A stretch of DNA of 64,000 nucleotides from the NCBI RefSeq assembly GCF_043290135.1, contig NC_134707.1:76278987-76342986 (forward strand). The letters run 5' to 3'. Positions 22,364-34,410 of the stretch are shown one piece after another. Position numbers and translations under genes: made by a program. Source of the stretch: Rhipicephalus microplus (taxonomy: Eukaryota; Arthropoda; Arachnida; Ixodida; Ixodidae). Below the pieces are notes generated by a model. That model saw nothing but the letters and a program-made list of their open reading frames with translations. It did not search any database and was not told the origin of the DNA. Numbering within the stretch: the stretch's first letter is position 1; each line of letters opens with the position of its first letter.

Positions 22364-22905
22364 CGATAGCGTCGCTCCATTGCAGCAAGTTCACATCGAA
22401 GCTTGTGAGCAAGAGTGAGTGCGTTTTCATTAGTTGATCTGTATTCATCGAGCAGGTAGGAACGAAGTTAACGGTGCGTCGTAAAGTATTTTGTTTCCCG
22501 CACATGAAATCACCTAGAAAATATGTGCGAGTGATATCATCAGCGAAAGTGGGACTCTAATCACTATAGCCGCCTTGAAAGTGACACCAGTGACCTGGCA
22601 GTCCTCAGCAACACCAGCTGCTTGGAAGAAAAAGTGCGATTGGAAACTGTACGCAAAACAAATGACCCTTACTCTGAATGGCGTCGCATACGTGGTCGGT
22701 GTTTCGGCTGCCTAATATTGTTGATACGATAACGCTGAAGAACGCGTACCCTAACACCGCTCCCGTCGGCGTCTGTGGAGGGAGTCCTACCTTGCGATCA
22801 TCCTGGGTAACAGACGCGTTCATGCAGATAACCCTCTTGACTGTGCGTAAACAGCGTTCTTGGCCCAGTAAAGATTGCGTTTCACGCACTGGGATTTGCG
22901 AACAA
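22364..22905. other. No recognisable gene
   Basis: Unique-looking sequence upstream of the I-like LINE. I see no domain or repeat. Confidence 0.4.
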
Positions 22906-23159
22906 CGTCAGACGGGGGGGGGGGGGGCGCTGCGAGCGCTCGATGGTGACAGACGCACTCCACATCGCCTCCGTAGATTTTCTGCTATTTCTGCAAACAT
23001 CCACCCTGGTACCCCTGAAACTTGGATTTATCGTCACCGCCAAGTTCTCCGCTTCGCCTAGACAACACCTTCGTCCAGGTGGGTCCAGTTTTGACAACTT
23101 GAGGGACGTCCTTCACTCCCGGCTACAACGCCGCCTCGCTAAGGGCTCTCAGCCCGGCG

Positions 23160-24992
23160 ATGGCGGCCGCTAACGTGGTTACGGGCTATGATCCTACCTC
23201 AAGCCAAATGCTGTCCATGGAGATTTCATCCTCCGAAAACACTATGCCATCAGAAGATGAATACCTCGACGACATGGTGAAACTGTGGCAACGCAAGCAA
23301 GCGAAATCGAAGTCTGCGTCTCAACAACAACGAGACGCCACGGCGGGCCACCATTCCCCAGCCTTGCAAGGAACGCCGGCGCGCCATCCCTCCGGCGGTG
23401 TGCCTACCTCTGCTCCGTCCTCGCAGCCAGCGAAGCAACGCAAGTGGCGTCCGCGTCAAACTCCTCGCCTCTCTCGCGACGACTACATCGTAGTGCTGAG
23501 ACCTCGCGTTCCCTGCGAGCTACGCACATTTGTCCCGGCCGATCGCGCGGGCGACGCCATCCGCAGCTACCTCGGCGACCGGACTACCACGCAAATTCAA
23601 GTGTGGCCAATCTGGGAACAGAACATCTTGGTCTGTAGCACCACCATTTTGCCTATGGCACAGCGACTCCTCGGGGACTTCCAGTTGCAAGTGGGGGATC
23701 AGCAGCTGCCCGTTCGAGGCCACGCCAAGGCACCAGGGGATACATGCAAGGGCGTCATCAATGTAAACCCTGCTGAAAGCCCGGAAAAGATAAAGTCTGA
23801 ACTGTATTGGCCTCAAGGTACTATCCTTGCGGTCCGCAAACTCGGAGATTCCGCGGCGGCGGTGGTGACTTTCGAGGGCACGAAGTTACCCCGCTTCCTC
23901 TTCTACCACTGCGTGGCGACGTATATCCGCGCCTATAAGAAAACGGTCCCTGTATGCACCAAGTGCGGTACTATCGGTCATCGACCACCTCAGTGCCCTC
24001 ACGCCGCTCCAACCCAGTGTGCCAAATGTGGAACCCCCGCACCTGCAGGTCTCAATGCCAACGACTGCCACCCCAAGTGCCTCCTCTGCCACGGCGCCCA
24101 TGAGACTGGGACCAGTGGCTGCACGGCAAAATACCGAAAATATCGGAAACGCAAGCAGCCCTCAACATCTCATCGAGGGACCACCTCATGTTCGTCACAG
24201 CCAGACAGCAGCACAAACCTGCATCATTCGGCTCCACCACTCCACGCCGACTCTCAAGCATTCCCACCGCTCGAAGCACCAGCGGCGGTACCTCAGGTGA
24301 GCAGTTGGGCAGGAAAAGCTGCTTCTAAGCCTCTCTCACCCCCTTCTGTCGATCCTCCTTCTCCCGAACTTGCGGCCCTTCGCCAGCAAGTTGCGGCACT
24401 TCAAAAGCAAAATTCTTTTTTAACTAAACAACTCGAACTCTTAAATAAGCGACTTCAACCCCAACAACAGTGTACTGCAAGGCCATCCGGTATTGCCTCC
24501 TCTGTCCAGGCGGCTACGCCAGCTACGTCCAAGCTTAGTCCTTGCGCTAAGTCCACTCCCATTAAACCGCCGGTTCAAGCAGCCATGTGTACTCCAGCAC
24601 TCGGAACCGGTGCCTCATCTACTCCAGAAGCTCTTGAGGCTCCTGGGGCACCTCAGGTTCTCTTGCCCGCTAACCAAACTCTCCCTAGCGAAGAGCAGAC
24701 CCCGCGCGTAGAGGAACGCCTCACGCGCGTCGAAGCTTCGATTAATCACCTCCTCACCAGCTTCTCGGTCCAACGCATAGTAGTAGAGGTTACCCAGGCT
24801 ATTCAAGCCTGGGCAATCACCCAGTTTCAACCCAAGGCATCGCGTTCCCGCTCCTGCTCGGTGAGCAGTGAGGGTACAGCTCCACGGCGTCGTCGTAAGG
24901 TGGCCACCACCACCCCGCCGTCGGACAATCCGGCCTCCGTGCCCCTCCCTGCCTCTGAGGATTCCGAGCGGGACATGGAGGACCAAATATAA
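23160..24992 (+). CDS. I-like LINE ORF1: Gag-like RNA-binding protein
   Basis: The 610-codon frame is intact from ATG 23160 to TAA 24992. After an acidic, Gln- and Pro-rich N-terminus, a globular region (about residues 100-255) precedes three zinc knuckles: CTKCGTIGHRPPQC, CAKCGTPAPAGL...HPKC and CLLCHGAHETGTSGC (about residues 263-325). The C-terminal half is Pro/Ser-rich, with a coiled coil near residues 400-430 (LAALRQQVAALQKQNSFL) and basic Arg/Ser stretches near the end. Such proteins coat LINE RNA into particles. It ends 17 bp before the ORF2 start, so ORF2 is probably translated by reinitiation. Confidence 0.85.
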   Translation: MAAANVVTGYDPTSSQMLSMEISSSENTMPSEDEYLDDMVKLWQRKQAKSKSASQQQRDATAGHHSPALQGTPARHPSGGVPTSAPSSQPAKQRKWRPRQTPRLSRDDYIVVLRPRVPCELRTFVPADRAGDAIRSYLGDRTTTQIQVWPIWEQNILVCSTTILPMAQRLLGDFQLQVGDQQLPVRGHAKAPGDTCKGVINVNPAESPEKIKSELYWPQGTILAVRKLGDSAAAVVTFEGTKLPRFLFYHCVATYIRAYKKTVPVCTKCGTIGHRPPQCPHAAPTQCAKCGTPAPAGLNANDCHPKCLLCHGAHETGTSGCTAKYRKYRKRKQPSTSHRGTTSCSSQPDSSTNLHHSAPPLHADSQAFPPLEAPAAVPQVSSWAGKAASKPLSPPSVDPPSPELAALRQQVAALQKQNSFLTKQLELLNKRLQPQQQCTARPSGIASSVQAATPATSKLSPCAKSTPIKPPVQAAMCTPALGTGASSTPEALEAPGAPQVLLPANQTLPSEEQTPRVEERLTRVEASINHLLTSFSVQRIVVEVTQAIQAWAITQFQPKASRSRSCSVSSEGTAPRRRRKVATTTPPSDNPASVPLPASEDSERDMEDQI

Positions 24993-25009
24993 AACCTAGG
25001 ACAGTCACA

Positions 25010-28000
25010 ATGGCTACCAATCGTACGTCCCGTTCAAACATTGCGTCTAAATTCGAGATCATACAGTGGAACCCTGGAGGCTTCGGGAACAGGCGAAAGC
25101 GTTCACATCTTTCCCTTTTCCTCAGCTCGCTTGGCTCTCAGCCGGCCGTCTTGGCGCTCCAAGAATCTGGCCCTGCTCCATCCCTTTCTGGATACTGCTC
25201 CTATGTAGGCGGCACCACCACATGCCTCCTCGTGCATAAAGCTTACACGGCGATACAGATCGACCTCGATCTGGATCTTCCTTACGACTACTGCATGATA
25301 TCAGTGCTGTCTCAGCGGAGGGGCCAACCATCAATACATATCTTAAACGTGTACTGTCCCCCTCGCCTTGCGAGCGCTTCGTTTGCGCATCTCTTCCATC
25401 GGGCACTGCGTATAGCGGCCCGACAACCACTGGTGATTGTCGGGGACTTTAATGCCCCCAGCCCTCACTGGGGTTACCACTACGAGAAGGCCCGGGGCAG
25501 AGAGCTTAAGGAGCTCATTTCCTCGCTGAGCCTGACGCTTCTTACCGATCCGGCACAACCCACACGTTCCGGCAACTCGGTCACGCGAGACACATGCCCC
25601 GACCTCTCCCTCACCCGTCACATCCGCGATGCTACATGGGAAAATTTAGGCGAAAACCTAGGCAGCGATCACTTTTTACTCCGCATTTCGTTCACACCGC
25701 GGCAGAAAATGCGCCAACACTGGGGCCAAGCCCGTCTCACTGATTGGACTCAGTTCAGAATGCAACCATTCCCCGCCGGCCTCTCCTCGACCGAATATGC
25801 AGCGTGGGCATCATACGCTCTTCATATGAAACAAGCGAACACTCGCACCCTTGCAACCTCTAATTTGACTCCTGCGATCGATCCACACCTCCTACATCTT
25901 TGGCACGCTCGCCGCAGGCTCATAAGGCGCTGGAAACGCAACAAACTTAATCGGAAACTTCGCGCTCGCATTGAGGCGCTCACTGCAGAGGCGGCCGCAT
26001 ACTCCGCACAACTTTCCGATGCTAACTGGGCAGACACCTGTTCGAAGGCTGCAAACCAGATGAGCTCTAAGAGTGCGTGGCGACTCTTTAGAAGCCTTCT
26101 AGATCCCTCCACCACCAGGGGAGAAACGCAACGCCAGCTCCACCGTGTTCTGCATGGATTTCAGGGCACTACGGATGAACTCGCGCGAGAACTTTGTGAC
26201 CGCTACATCTGCCACACAATTGATCCCGCAGGCCCAGCATATACGTATTCCGGCGCCCCTAACACCGACCTCGACGCCCCATACACGCTTTCTGATTTAC
26301 GATTTGCACTCACGAAAATGCGACGGGGCACGGCCCCTGGACGCGATGGAATCACAGTATCGCTCCTGGCAAATCTTCCCGACCAAGCACACCTCTCGCT
26401 ACTCCAGCTTATAAATTCGATATGGGACGGTTCTCCGCTTCCAACGGAATGGACCACATCGGTCGTGACATTCATTCCCAAATCGGCAAAGTCCATTAGT
26501 ATTGAGGCACTGAGACCCATCTCACTTACGTCTTGCGCAGGCAAACTCATGGAAACCATGGTTCGCGAACGCCTTTCAGCCTACTTGGAGGCCAGGAGCA
26601 CCTTTGCCGACACGATGTTTGGCTTTCGCCCGCATCTGTCGGCGCAGGACGTCCTGCTCCAGCTTCAACACGATATCATAGAGCCGACTACTATGCGCCA
26701 TAACGATAAAGCCGTGCTCGCTCTCGATATCCGCGGGGCTTTCGATAACGTCAAACACAGCACTATACTCACTAACCTGTCTACCACAAACTGCGGGCAG
26801 AAGACTTTCAACTACATTCGCGCCTTTCTATCACATCGCACCGCCTTCATTCGCCTTAATTCTACCGAACATGGCCCGTACTTATTAGGCACGCGGGGTA
26901 CACCTCAAGGGGCAGTCCTGTCTCCTCTGCTTTTTAACCTGGCGATGATGAACCTCCCCTCTCTTCTAAGCGAGGTCGAGGGAATACAACACGCACTATA
27001 TGCGGACGATATCACAATCTGGACCAACACCGGCTCCTTAGCGCAAATCGAAGAACGCCTGCAAAAGGCTGCCCTTCTGGTGGACACCTACGCAGGTTCA
27101 TGCGGCCTGGAGTGCTCTCCAGCTAAATCGGCTCTTCTTTCAGTCTCTCCGCTACCACCGCCTCAAATTTTTCTTCCGTCCGGGCCCGTCCCGGCAGTGC
27201 AAAATATTCGGGTTCTTGGCCTTCACCTCACATCGTCCTTGGATCTAAAGGGCACAATAGCAGGCCTCAGACGCACCAGCGAACAGGTGAGCCGCATGAT
27301 ACGGCGAGTTTCTACTAAGCGCGGCGGCCTCCGCGGGTCTCAGTCCCTCCGATTGGCCCACGCGTTTGTGACCAGTCGCGTCCTCTACGCCTTGCCTTAC
27401 CTTCGCGTGCGTCGTCGACACGAGCACCAGCTGGACGTCCTTCTTCGTTCAGTATACAAACGCGCTCTGGACCTACCTATTGCAACTTCCAACAGCCGAT
27501 TCACGGCTCTGGGGGTACACAACACCTTTGCAGAGATGTGCGAAGCTCATCGCGTTAACCAAATCAATCGACTGTCGCAGACGCCTTCAGGGCGCCGTCT
27601 TCTACACAGACTTGGCCTTAACCCGATATCTGACCAAGACCCTCTGCAGCCGGTACCAGAGCTCTGGCGTCAAAAGCTATGGGTGGAACCTCTACCCCGT
27701 AATATGAACCCTGACCTCCATCCTGGCCGTAGACTAGCACGCGCCGCGGCCCTTCATACGCGACACTCCGATCGTCCTGGTGTTTTCTACGTGGACGTCT
27801 CGGGTCCCTCCCCCTCGGGTCACTTCTCGGCTGCCGTGATTACAGAGGGCAAACACGTAGATGGCCTCTCCTTTCGAGCAGACACCGTAACGCACGCTGA
27901 AGAGGTTGCCATAGCTTTGGCCGCCTCTCACCCTGCCTCACGCACCATCCTGACGGACTCGCGCTCGGCCTGTTCTCAGTACCTTCAGGGTTCCATTGCT

Positions 28001-28148
28001 CCGCTGGCGGCTAGCCTACTGCAGGCAGCCTCTTGGCGCTTTAACCCTCATCCCATTCGTATAGTGTGGACCCCAGGCCACTCGGGCCTGCCCGGCAACG
28101 AGGCGGCAAATGCCGCTGCCCGCGCTTCTCCTGTCCGGGCCGTTGCCC
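25010..28148 (+). CDS. I-like LINE ORF2, 5' portion: endonuclease, reverse transcriptase, RNase H
   Basis: From ATG 25010 the frame is open for 1046 codons to the BEL insertion. The APE-type endonuclease fills about residues 15-240 (IQWNPGGFGNRRKR, ALQESG, VGDFNAPSPHWG, GSDHFLL). The reverse transcriptase spans about residues 430-700 (RRGTAPGRDGI, LRPISLTSCAGKLME, ALDIRGAFDNVKH, GTPQGAVLSPLLFN, LYADDITIW at about 26997). RNase H follows from about residue 920 (FYVDVSG, HAEEVAIAL, TDSRSAC, VWTPGHSGLPGNEAAN). All catalytic acidic residues seem present. Translation beyond 28148 reads five codons into the BEL LTR and stops, so this copy is now truncated. Confidence 0.88.
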
Positions 28149-28290
28149 TGTAGAAAACAGATTTGAAGATGGAGCTCGGAGGCGAGGAAGAAGAAGCAGC
28201 CAGGGTCACGCTCTGCACATTTTTTTTTGTTCTGTCAACAATAAACCGAAGACGTAACGGTTATGCGGTCTCTCTGGTCCTTCTGAAACA
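28149..28290 (+). repeat. BEL/Pao 5' LTR (142 bp)
   Basis: It begins TGTAGAAAACAG and ends CTTCTGAAACA, carries AATAAA at 28240-28245 and has no obvious TATA box. At 142 bp it is unusually short for the family. Confidence 0.92.
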
Positions 28291-28308
28291 TGGTGCCGTG
28301 ACCAGGAT
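28291..28308 (+). promoter_or_regulatory. BEL/Pao primer-binding site
   Basis: TGGTGCCGTGACCAGG starts directly after the LTR. TGG pairs with the CCA end of a tRNA. I did not assign the tRNA. Confidence 0.65.
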
Positions 28309-28474
28309 TGATCTGAAGACAGACGCAGAGACTTCAACCCCATTCGCAACAACGGGTTGAAGAACGAAGCAGTGGCGTCTGGCTCAAGGACTAACCGTCG
28401 AGAGAAGGACCACGACCGACGACTGTTGGCGACGCACATAAAAAAGGCAAGAGCTCTTTCAACACGTTTTAGGC

Positions 28475-30118
28475 ATGAATAAAGAGGTCCTATCGAAGAA
28501 GCGGAAGACGCTTCCAGCAAATGTGACGACGCTTACGAGCGAAATCGATAAGAAGATAGAAGAAGACGCCGATCGAGCGCAACTTATGACGCTTCTAAAC
28601 CAGATGAAGAGCGTGTCACAGACGCTAAGACAAGTTAACGAACAGATAGAACCGTTCATTGAAGAAGACAGCGCGGAGGCAGAATTTGAAAGAGTTTTGC
28701 ATTATGAGATGAAGATCGTCGCTGCAACGACAAAAATTGAGGAGCGATTACGCGAGTTAGAACAAGCGACGCAACTGACTACGAGAATGGTCACAGAACA
28801 GGCGAGTTCAGTGCAAGGTACTGACCAAATCTCGGAGACGCAAGAGCTTGTTAAGTTGCCACGCCTTGAAATGATCAAGTTTGATGGGAAAAAAACAGCA
28901 TGGCCAAGGTTGTGGCATCAGTTCGAGACATCGGTGCATAACAGAGTGAATATGCCGAAGAATCAAAAATTTAATTATCTTCTGGCGTCTCTGAGCGGGC
29001 AGGCTGCTTCCCTCATAGAAGGCTTGCAGTTTTCTGATCAGAATTACGAGCATGCAGTCGCTCTTTTGAAAGAAACCTTCGGACGAGAAGATAATTTAAA
29101 AGAGAAGTACATAAAAGAGCTTGCAAATTTGGAAGCAGTGAAGAGTCCTAAAGATGTAGATGGGTTGAAGAAACTCTTCCAAAAGTTGCAAGTGAACACA
29201 CGAGCACTGCAGTCGTTAGGAGTGGAAATGGATAGTTACGCCACAGTGATAGCTCCTGTTGTAAAATCTGCGCTACCGGTGGATATGAGGATTGAGATGA
29301 AGATGAAGGAGTTAAAGAAAGGTGACAACAGACCAGCAACTACGGAATCGAACTCAGCGTCAAGAAACAGCACGAGCAGTTTGAAAGAAATTATGGAGTT
29401 TTTAAACATATATATAGGCAGCAGAGAAGAAACTCGAGAGGAAAAATACGACGTGACCCAGTCACCGCACAGTATGAGGCGGACTAGAACATCTACGCTT
29501 CAAAGCACCTCGATGAAAAAATGCATCTTTTGTGAGATGACTGGACACTACACGGAAGATTGCAGAAGAAGCATTAGTATGCAACAAAAGCAAGAAGCCT
29601 TGCAACAGGAACGAAGGTGCTTCAGATGCACCAGACCTCACCACACGGCGAAGATATGCCGTGCTAACGTACGCTGCAAAACATGCAAGGGAAGGCACGC
29701 GACATCCATGTGTCGACCACGTACGCCTGCAGGAAAGTCAACACAGCAGCAAAGCGGGGATGTTGAGCAAGTGCTTAAAAGCACTCAACCTGACCGGTTA
29801 GACACCAGCAAGTCCTGCAACATGCACGCACAGCAGTCTGATGAACAGAAGTGCATACTACTGCAGACAGCCTTTTCGTGGACGGAGGGAGAAGGCAGCG
29901 GGTGCTACGCACGGATTCTGCTGGACAACGGGAGTCAGAGGACATTCATCCTCAAAAGCTTGTCAAGAAAACTAGCGTGCAAGGTAAAAAGATCCGAAAG
30001 GATTACTGTAGGATCATTTGGAGGAGGAGAGATGGAACTAGACATGAAAGTCGTCGAGGTCAGCGTGAGGAAGGATACCATCTCGGAGCCAGTCACGATT
30101 GAGGCACTGGAGATATAA
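28475..30118 (+). pseudogene. BEL/Pao Gag and protease, frameshifted before reverse transcriptase
   Basis: From ATG 28475 the frame encodes a BEL Gag (capsid-like region about residues 125-300, KLPRLEMIKFDGKKTAWPRL onward), then three zinc knuckles near residues 349-410 (CIFCEMTGHYTEDC, CFRCTRPHHTAKIC, CKTCKGRHATSMC). The aspartic protease core LLDNGSQRTFIL lies near residue 485. The frame ends at TAA 30116, where intact relatives run on into pol. The continuation lies in another frame (ICDVLPSPPL), so a one-base indel occurred near 30105-30118. Confidence 0.82.
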
Positions 30119-33100
30119 GTTATATCTGTGACGTGCTACCATCGCCACCATTGACAATACACGAAAGAGCAAGATCGATGGGAATTCGTTTGGCTGATGA
30201 CAACCAGAAGAAGGACAAAGAAAGAAAAAATATGAAAACTTCTATATTAATTGGAGCAGATTATTACTGGACTGTCGTCACTGGTCGCATTTGCGAGATT
30301 CATCCAAAAGTAATGGCAATAGAAACAACATTGGGATGGACGGTCCAAGGTCCTGTAGGACTTCATTGTGTGCCGCTGAAATCATCGACGGTTATGGTAC
30401 TCAAGGTCAGTGCCAAGTCGGACACGACTGCGGACCAACTGCAGAGATTCTGGGACTTGGAAAACATGGGCATCAAGGAGAACCCAGCAACAAAGATGAA
30501 CGATGAACATGTGCTAGACTACGTCCGACAAACAATGGAGTTCAAGGCAGGAAGATACCAAGTGCGGCTACCATGGAAGGAAAACGTGACATTGGACGAC
30601 AACACCACCATTGCAGAGAAGAGGCTTATGCAGGTGACCAAAAAATTATGCAAGGATAAAGATGAACTCCTAGCCTATGACAAAGCTATTCGAGAGTACT
30701 TTGAGCAAGAAATAGCAGAAAACGTCGAAGAAGATGCTGGATCCGATATACAGAACAAATTTGTATACTACATGCCGCATCAAGCAGTGATCAAGAAGGA
30801 CCGAACAACGACAAAAATACGGATCGTCTTTGACGCATCGTCAAGCCAGAATCCAGGTGAATCCTTAAATGACAACTTGGAAAAGGGGCCAAACCTAAAC
30901 CCCGACATCACAAGCTTGCTAATGAACTTTCGACATCACAAGATCGCTATGTCAGCCGACGTGGAAAAAGCATTCCTGCAGATCAAGATACATGAAAATG
31001 ACCGAGACGCACTGCGATTCATATGGTGGGAAAGAATACCCAGCGAAGATATGCCAACCCCGAAGATAAAAACGTGGAGGATGACGAGGGTTACTTTCGG
31101 AACTACACCAAGTAGCTTCCTTCTAGCGGCCACGATTCATCGACATTTGGATAAATTCGAAGAAAAATATCCTGCAGTTGTGGCGCAACTCCGGAAAGGA
31201 ATCTACGTCGATGACGTTTTACTAGGAGCCGACGAATACTCGACATCGACAAAGATATACAAAAAAGCACGAGATATTTTTCGCTATGCGGGAATGAATT
31301 TAAGAAAATGGATTTCAAATGACGCCGAGCTAAGAAAACACTTTGATGAAGAAGGAGAGGATCTGGATCGAGGGATAAGAAAAGAGGGACAAATCAAGAT
31401 TTTGGGACTGAATCGGAATTTCGTAGACGACGTGTTGAGCTTTCCCGACACTACATGGCGAAATGACAAGGACATGAGACAACTCTCAAAAAGACAGGTT
31501 TTGCAGGACACGGCAAAGCTATATGACCCTTTAGGTTTTTTGACACCATTTTCAGTCAGAGCAAAAATATTGCTGCAAAAAATTTGGATGGATAAACTGA
31601 AATGGGATGACCCGTTACCAAGCCAGCATAGATCAACTTGGAAGGACTGGTCGGAGGAGCTTCAGCACTCAGATGACTTCACCGTTAACAGATGCTATGA
31701 CAACAGACAAGCTGAAGTGAAAGCATCGACTCTGCACGTGTTCTCCGATGCGAGTCCAATGGCATATGGAGCAGTAGCATACATTGTAACAGAATACTCC
31801 GATGGAAGCAATGAAGCAAATTTAATCATTGCAAAGGGTAGAGTCGCTCCAATCAAAAAGATCACACTAGCAAGATTGGAGTTGTTGGCGGCCACAATAT
31901 CAGTCAGATTGGCCAGTCATATAACCGAGAATTTCATCAGGAAACTGAGGAATGTGAAATTCTGGACTGACTCTCAAATTGTGTTATGCTGGATAAAGTC
32001 AAACAAGACGAAAGATCTGTTTGTTCGCAACCGCGCAGCAGAAATTAAGAGCAAGTCCAATGAGAGTCAATGGGGTTATGTTAAAAGTGATGAAAATCCT
32101 GCGGATTTTATGACAAGGGGGATGAAGATAAAACGTTTGCTGGACAATGAATTATGGTGGAAAGGCCCCACGTGGGTCAAGAATGAAAAACAAAGCCCTG
32201 ATTATGACATCACGCATGAATCGGACAGTGATGACAACAAAGACGAAGAAAAGACAGTGGCATGCTTAACTACCACCACGAGTGAAGAAAAGATAATTGA
32301 TGTGAGCAGATTTGGATCATACAAGAAAGCGTTACGAGTTACCGCGTGGGTGATGCGTTATATAGGAAACCGACGAAAAGAAAGGAAAACAAGTTCGCTG
32401 ACAGGAGAAGAATTGGACAAGGCAGAGTTTGTGCTGATAAAGCAGGAGCAGAAAACGCTACAAAATGCAGTGACACGAATATATGACAACATGAATCTGT
32501 ACGGCACGAACATCTTCGAAGATGATCAAGGTGTCCTGAGAGTAAAAGGGAGGCTTCAGTGGAGTGATTTGAGCTTTGATGAGAAGCATCCTATTATTTT
32601 ACCAAGAGAAAGTCACTTTTCAGAACTCCTAGTTCTAAACGCGCATCAAGTAACAATGCACGGTGGCGTTGCGGCAACATTGACACATCTAAGAACGAAG
32701 TTTTGGATTCTGCGTGCCCGACAAATGGTGAAATATGTGATAAAGAAATGCATCACATGTAGGAGATTCAATTCTAGACCAATGGCACAAGAAATTCCAC
32801 CTCTACCAGCTGACAGGATTACACAGACGAGGCCATTCGACACTGTTGGTATAGACTTTGCTGGACCGCTAAATGCTCGAGAGGAGAAAGGCGGAAAAGT
32901 TACAAAGTTTTACATTGTGATATTTACGTGTGCAGTAATAAGAGCCATACAACTGGAGTTGGTCAAGAGGATGTCATCAGAAGCGTTTATACAAGCATTC
33001 CGAAGATTCGTAGCTAGAAGAGGATTGTGTACAACTATTTACAGTGATAATGCAAGAGCATTCAAAAAATCTGAGAAAGAGATGAACAAGATATTAAAGA

Positions 33101-33483
33101 TGGAAGATGAAAGGGTTCAACAGTATACCAGTAACCTGAAAATAAAATGGAAGTTTATTGTAGAGTTAGCTCCATGGTGGGGAGGATTTTATGAAAGACT
33201 GATCAGAAGCTTTAAGACATCCATGGCAAAAACTATAGGTGCTCGACTTTTGGATGAAGAAGAACTACGGACTGTGGTTGTTGAAGCAGAAGGAGTACTT
33301 AACAACTGGCCTCTCACTTATGTGTATGACGATCCTAACGAGCCACAACCCATCACACCGGCGGACGTTATAGGAGGCAGGCAAGCAATAAACAAGCAGG
33401 AAGAAAACAGACTCGGAGAATACAGTTTGCTGAATTACTGGAGTGCAAGAAAACAGGCTATGATAACATGGTGGACCAGATGA
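30118..33483 (+). pseudogene. BEL/Pao Pol: reverse transcriptase, RNase H, integrase
   Basis: The frame is open for over 1100 codons but has no start codon of its own (the polyprotein should read in from gag). Reverse transcriptase: VFDASSSQNPGESLND, ADVEKAFLQIKI, GIYVDDVLLGAD (about 31200-31235). RNase H: HVFSDASPMAYGAVAY (about 31738) and DSQIVLCWI. Integrase: an H-H-C-C zinc site (HQVTMHGG...CITC), then catalytic D (IDFAG, 32854), D (YSDNARAF, 33046) and E (YERLIRSF, 33193), a D-48-E spacing usual for BEL. It ends early at TGA 33481-33483 through a second indel. Confidence 0.87.
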
Positions 33484-33733
33484 AAAAAAGGAGTACCTGA
33501 GGGAGCTTAAGTGTGCCAGCAGAAAAACAGAGCGTCACGCAAATGTACAAGAAGGAGATGTACTTCTGCTTGGAGAAGCGCGAAAAAGAACTCGGTGGAA
33601 ACTCTGCAAGATCGAAAAGATTTTTCCAGGCAAGGATGGACTAGTGAGAACATGCTTGCTTCGTACACCTGAAGGAAAATTAGTCAAGAGGCCGATTCAA
33701 CTGTTGTATTCTCTCGAAGGTTGCTTCGGTTGA
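33482..33733 (+). pseudogene. Frameshifted C-terminus of BEL/Pao integrase
   Basis: In the next frame, EYLRELK, VQEGDVLLLGEARKRTRWKL and VKRPIQLLYSLEG follow, which is the conserved DUF5641-like tail of BEL integrases. It ends at TGA 33731-33733, just before a purine tract. A one-base change in or near the A run at 33483-33489 separates it from Pol. Confidence 0.75.
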
Positions 33734-33739
33734 ATCTGG

Positions 33740-33751
33740 CCGGCGGGAAGA
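33740..33751 (+). promoter_or_regulatory. BEL/Pao polypurine tract
   Basis: The sequence CCGGCGGGAAGA lies immediately before the 3' LTR, in the expected place for plus-strand priming. It is short and interrupted by C. Confidence 0.5.
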
Positions 33752-33894
33752 TGTAGAAAACAGATTTGAAGATGGAGCTCGGAGGCGAGGAAGAAGAAGC
33801 AGCCAGGGTCACGCTCTGCACATTTTTTTTTTGTTCTGTCAACAATAAACCGAAGACGTAACGGTTATGCGGTCTCTCTGGTCCTTCTGAAACA
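33752..33894 (+). repeat. BEL/Pao 3' LTR (143 bp)
   Basis: Identical to the 5' LTR except for one additional T in the homopolymer before GTTCTGTCAAC. Confidence 0.92.
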
Positions 33895-33899
33895 TGCCC

Positions 33900-34309
33900 C
33901 TCCATGTCCCGAGACGGAATCTGGCAATACCAACCTGACGCGCTTTCGCGAAATTTTGGCTTATTACCGGGCTTCGCGCCGCCTCTACCCGGACCCCGCA
34001 CGCGGTTTGGAGAAAGCGGACGAACGACTGCTACGCCGCCTGCAGACGAACACCTTTATCAGTCCGGCGGTCGCCAGGCACTTTTTGCCGGAAATCAATG
34101 GCACCTGCTCGACCTGTCATGTGCTCGCCGACACATATCACGTCGTAGCATCGTGCCCAGTTAATCCCGTCCCTTTCTCATCCCCTTTTCCTATCCCAAC
34201 TAGAGAGGCTTGGGAGGAGCACCTGCTCGGCTGCTCTACCTTGGCTGCACAACGCTCCTTGGTGGAGCGCGCACGGGCAGCTTCCAGCTCCACTGGCGTC
34301 CCGGAATAG
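33900..34309 (+). pseudogene. I-like LINE ORF2, 3' portion separated by the BEL insertion
   Basis: This continues ORF2 in phase: base 28148 is the first base of a codon and 33900 supplies the second. It encodes the C-terminal region with YYRASRRLYPDPARGL, a CSTCHVLADTYHVVASC zinc motif, and EAWEEHLLGCS, ending at TAG 34309. As it stands it lacks its own start and is not translated as part of ORF2. Confidence 0.88.
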
Positions 34310-34410
34310 GGTCTTGCCACTCTAGCACGCCGATGGGCCACGTCGGCACTCTCTAGTAAACGTTTTCTAAAATAAATGTTTTTTACCACCACCACCACCA
34401 CCGTCAGACG

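Larger units (their letters stand above)
28149..33894 (+). mobile_element. BEL/Pao LTR retrotransposon inserted in the LINE ORF2
   Basis: LTRs at 28149-28290 and 33752-33894 bracket gag-protease and a pol of BEL/Pao type (reverse transcriptase with YVDD, RNase H, integrase). A perfect 5-bp duplication TGCCC (28144-28148 and 33895-33899) flanks it, as expected for this family. The LTRs differ only in the length of a T run, so the insertion is recent. Two frameshifts in the coding region make it non-autonomous as assembled. There is no env-like frame. Confidence 0.93.
22915..34401 (+). mobile_element. Full-length I-like LINE, split by a BEL/Pao insertion
   Basis: It starts with a G run and a GC-rich 5' UTR, carries ORF1 (zinc-knuckle protein) and ORF2 (endonuclease, reverse transcriptase, RNase H, C-terminal zinc motif), and ends in AAATAAATG, a T run and (ACC)n at 34384-34401. 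A perfect 9-bp duplication CGTCAGACG flanks it (22906-22914 and 34402-34410). Removing the BEL element and one copy of its target repeat leaves about 5.74 kb with both ORFs open. An RNase H after the reverse transcriptase points to the I group. Confidence 0.9.
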
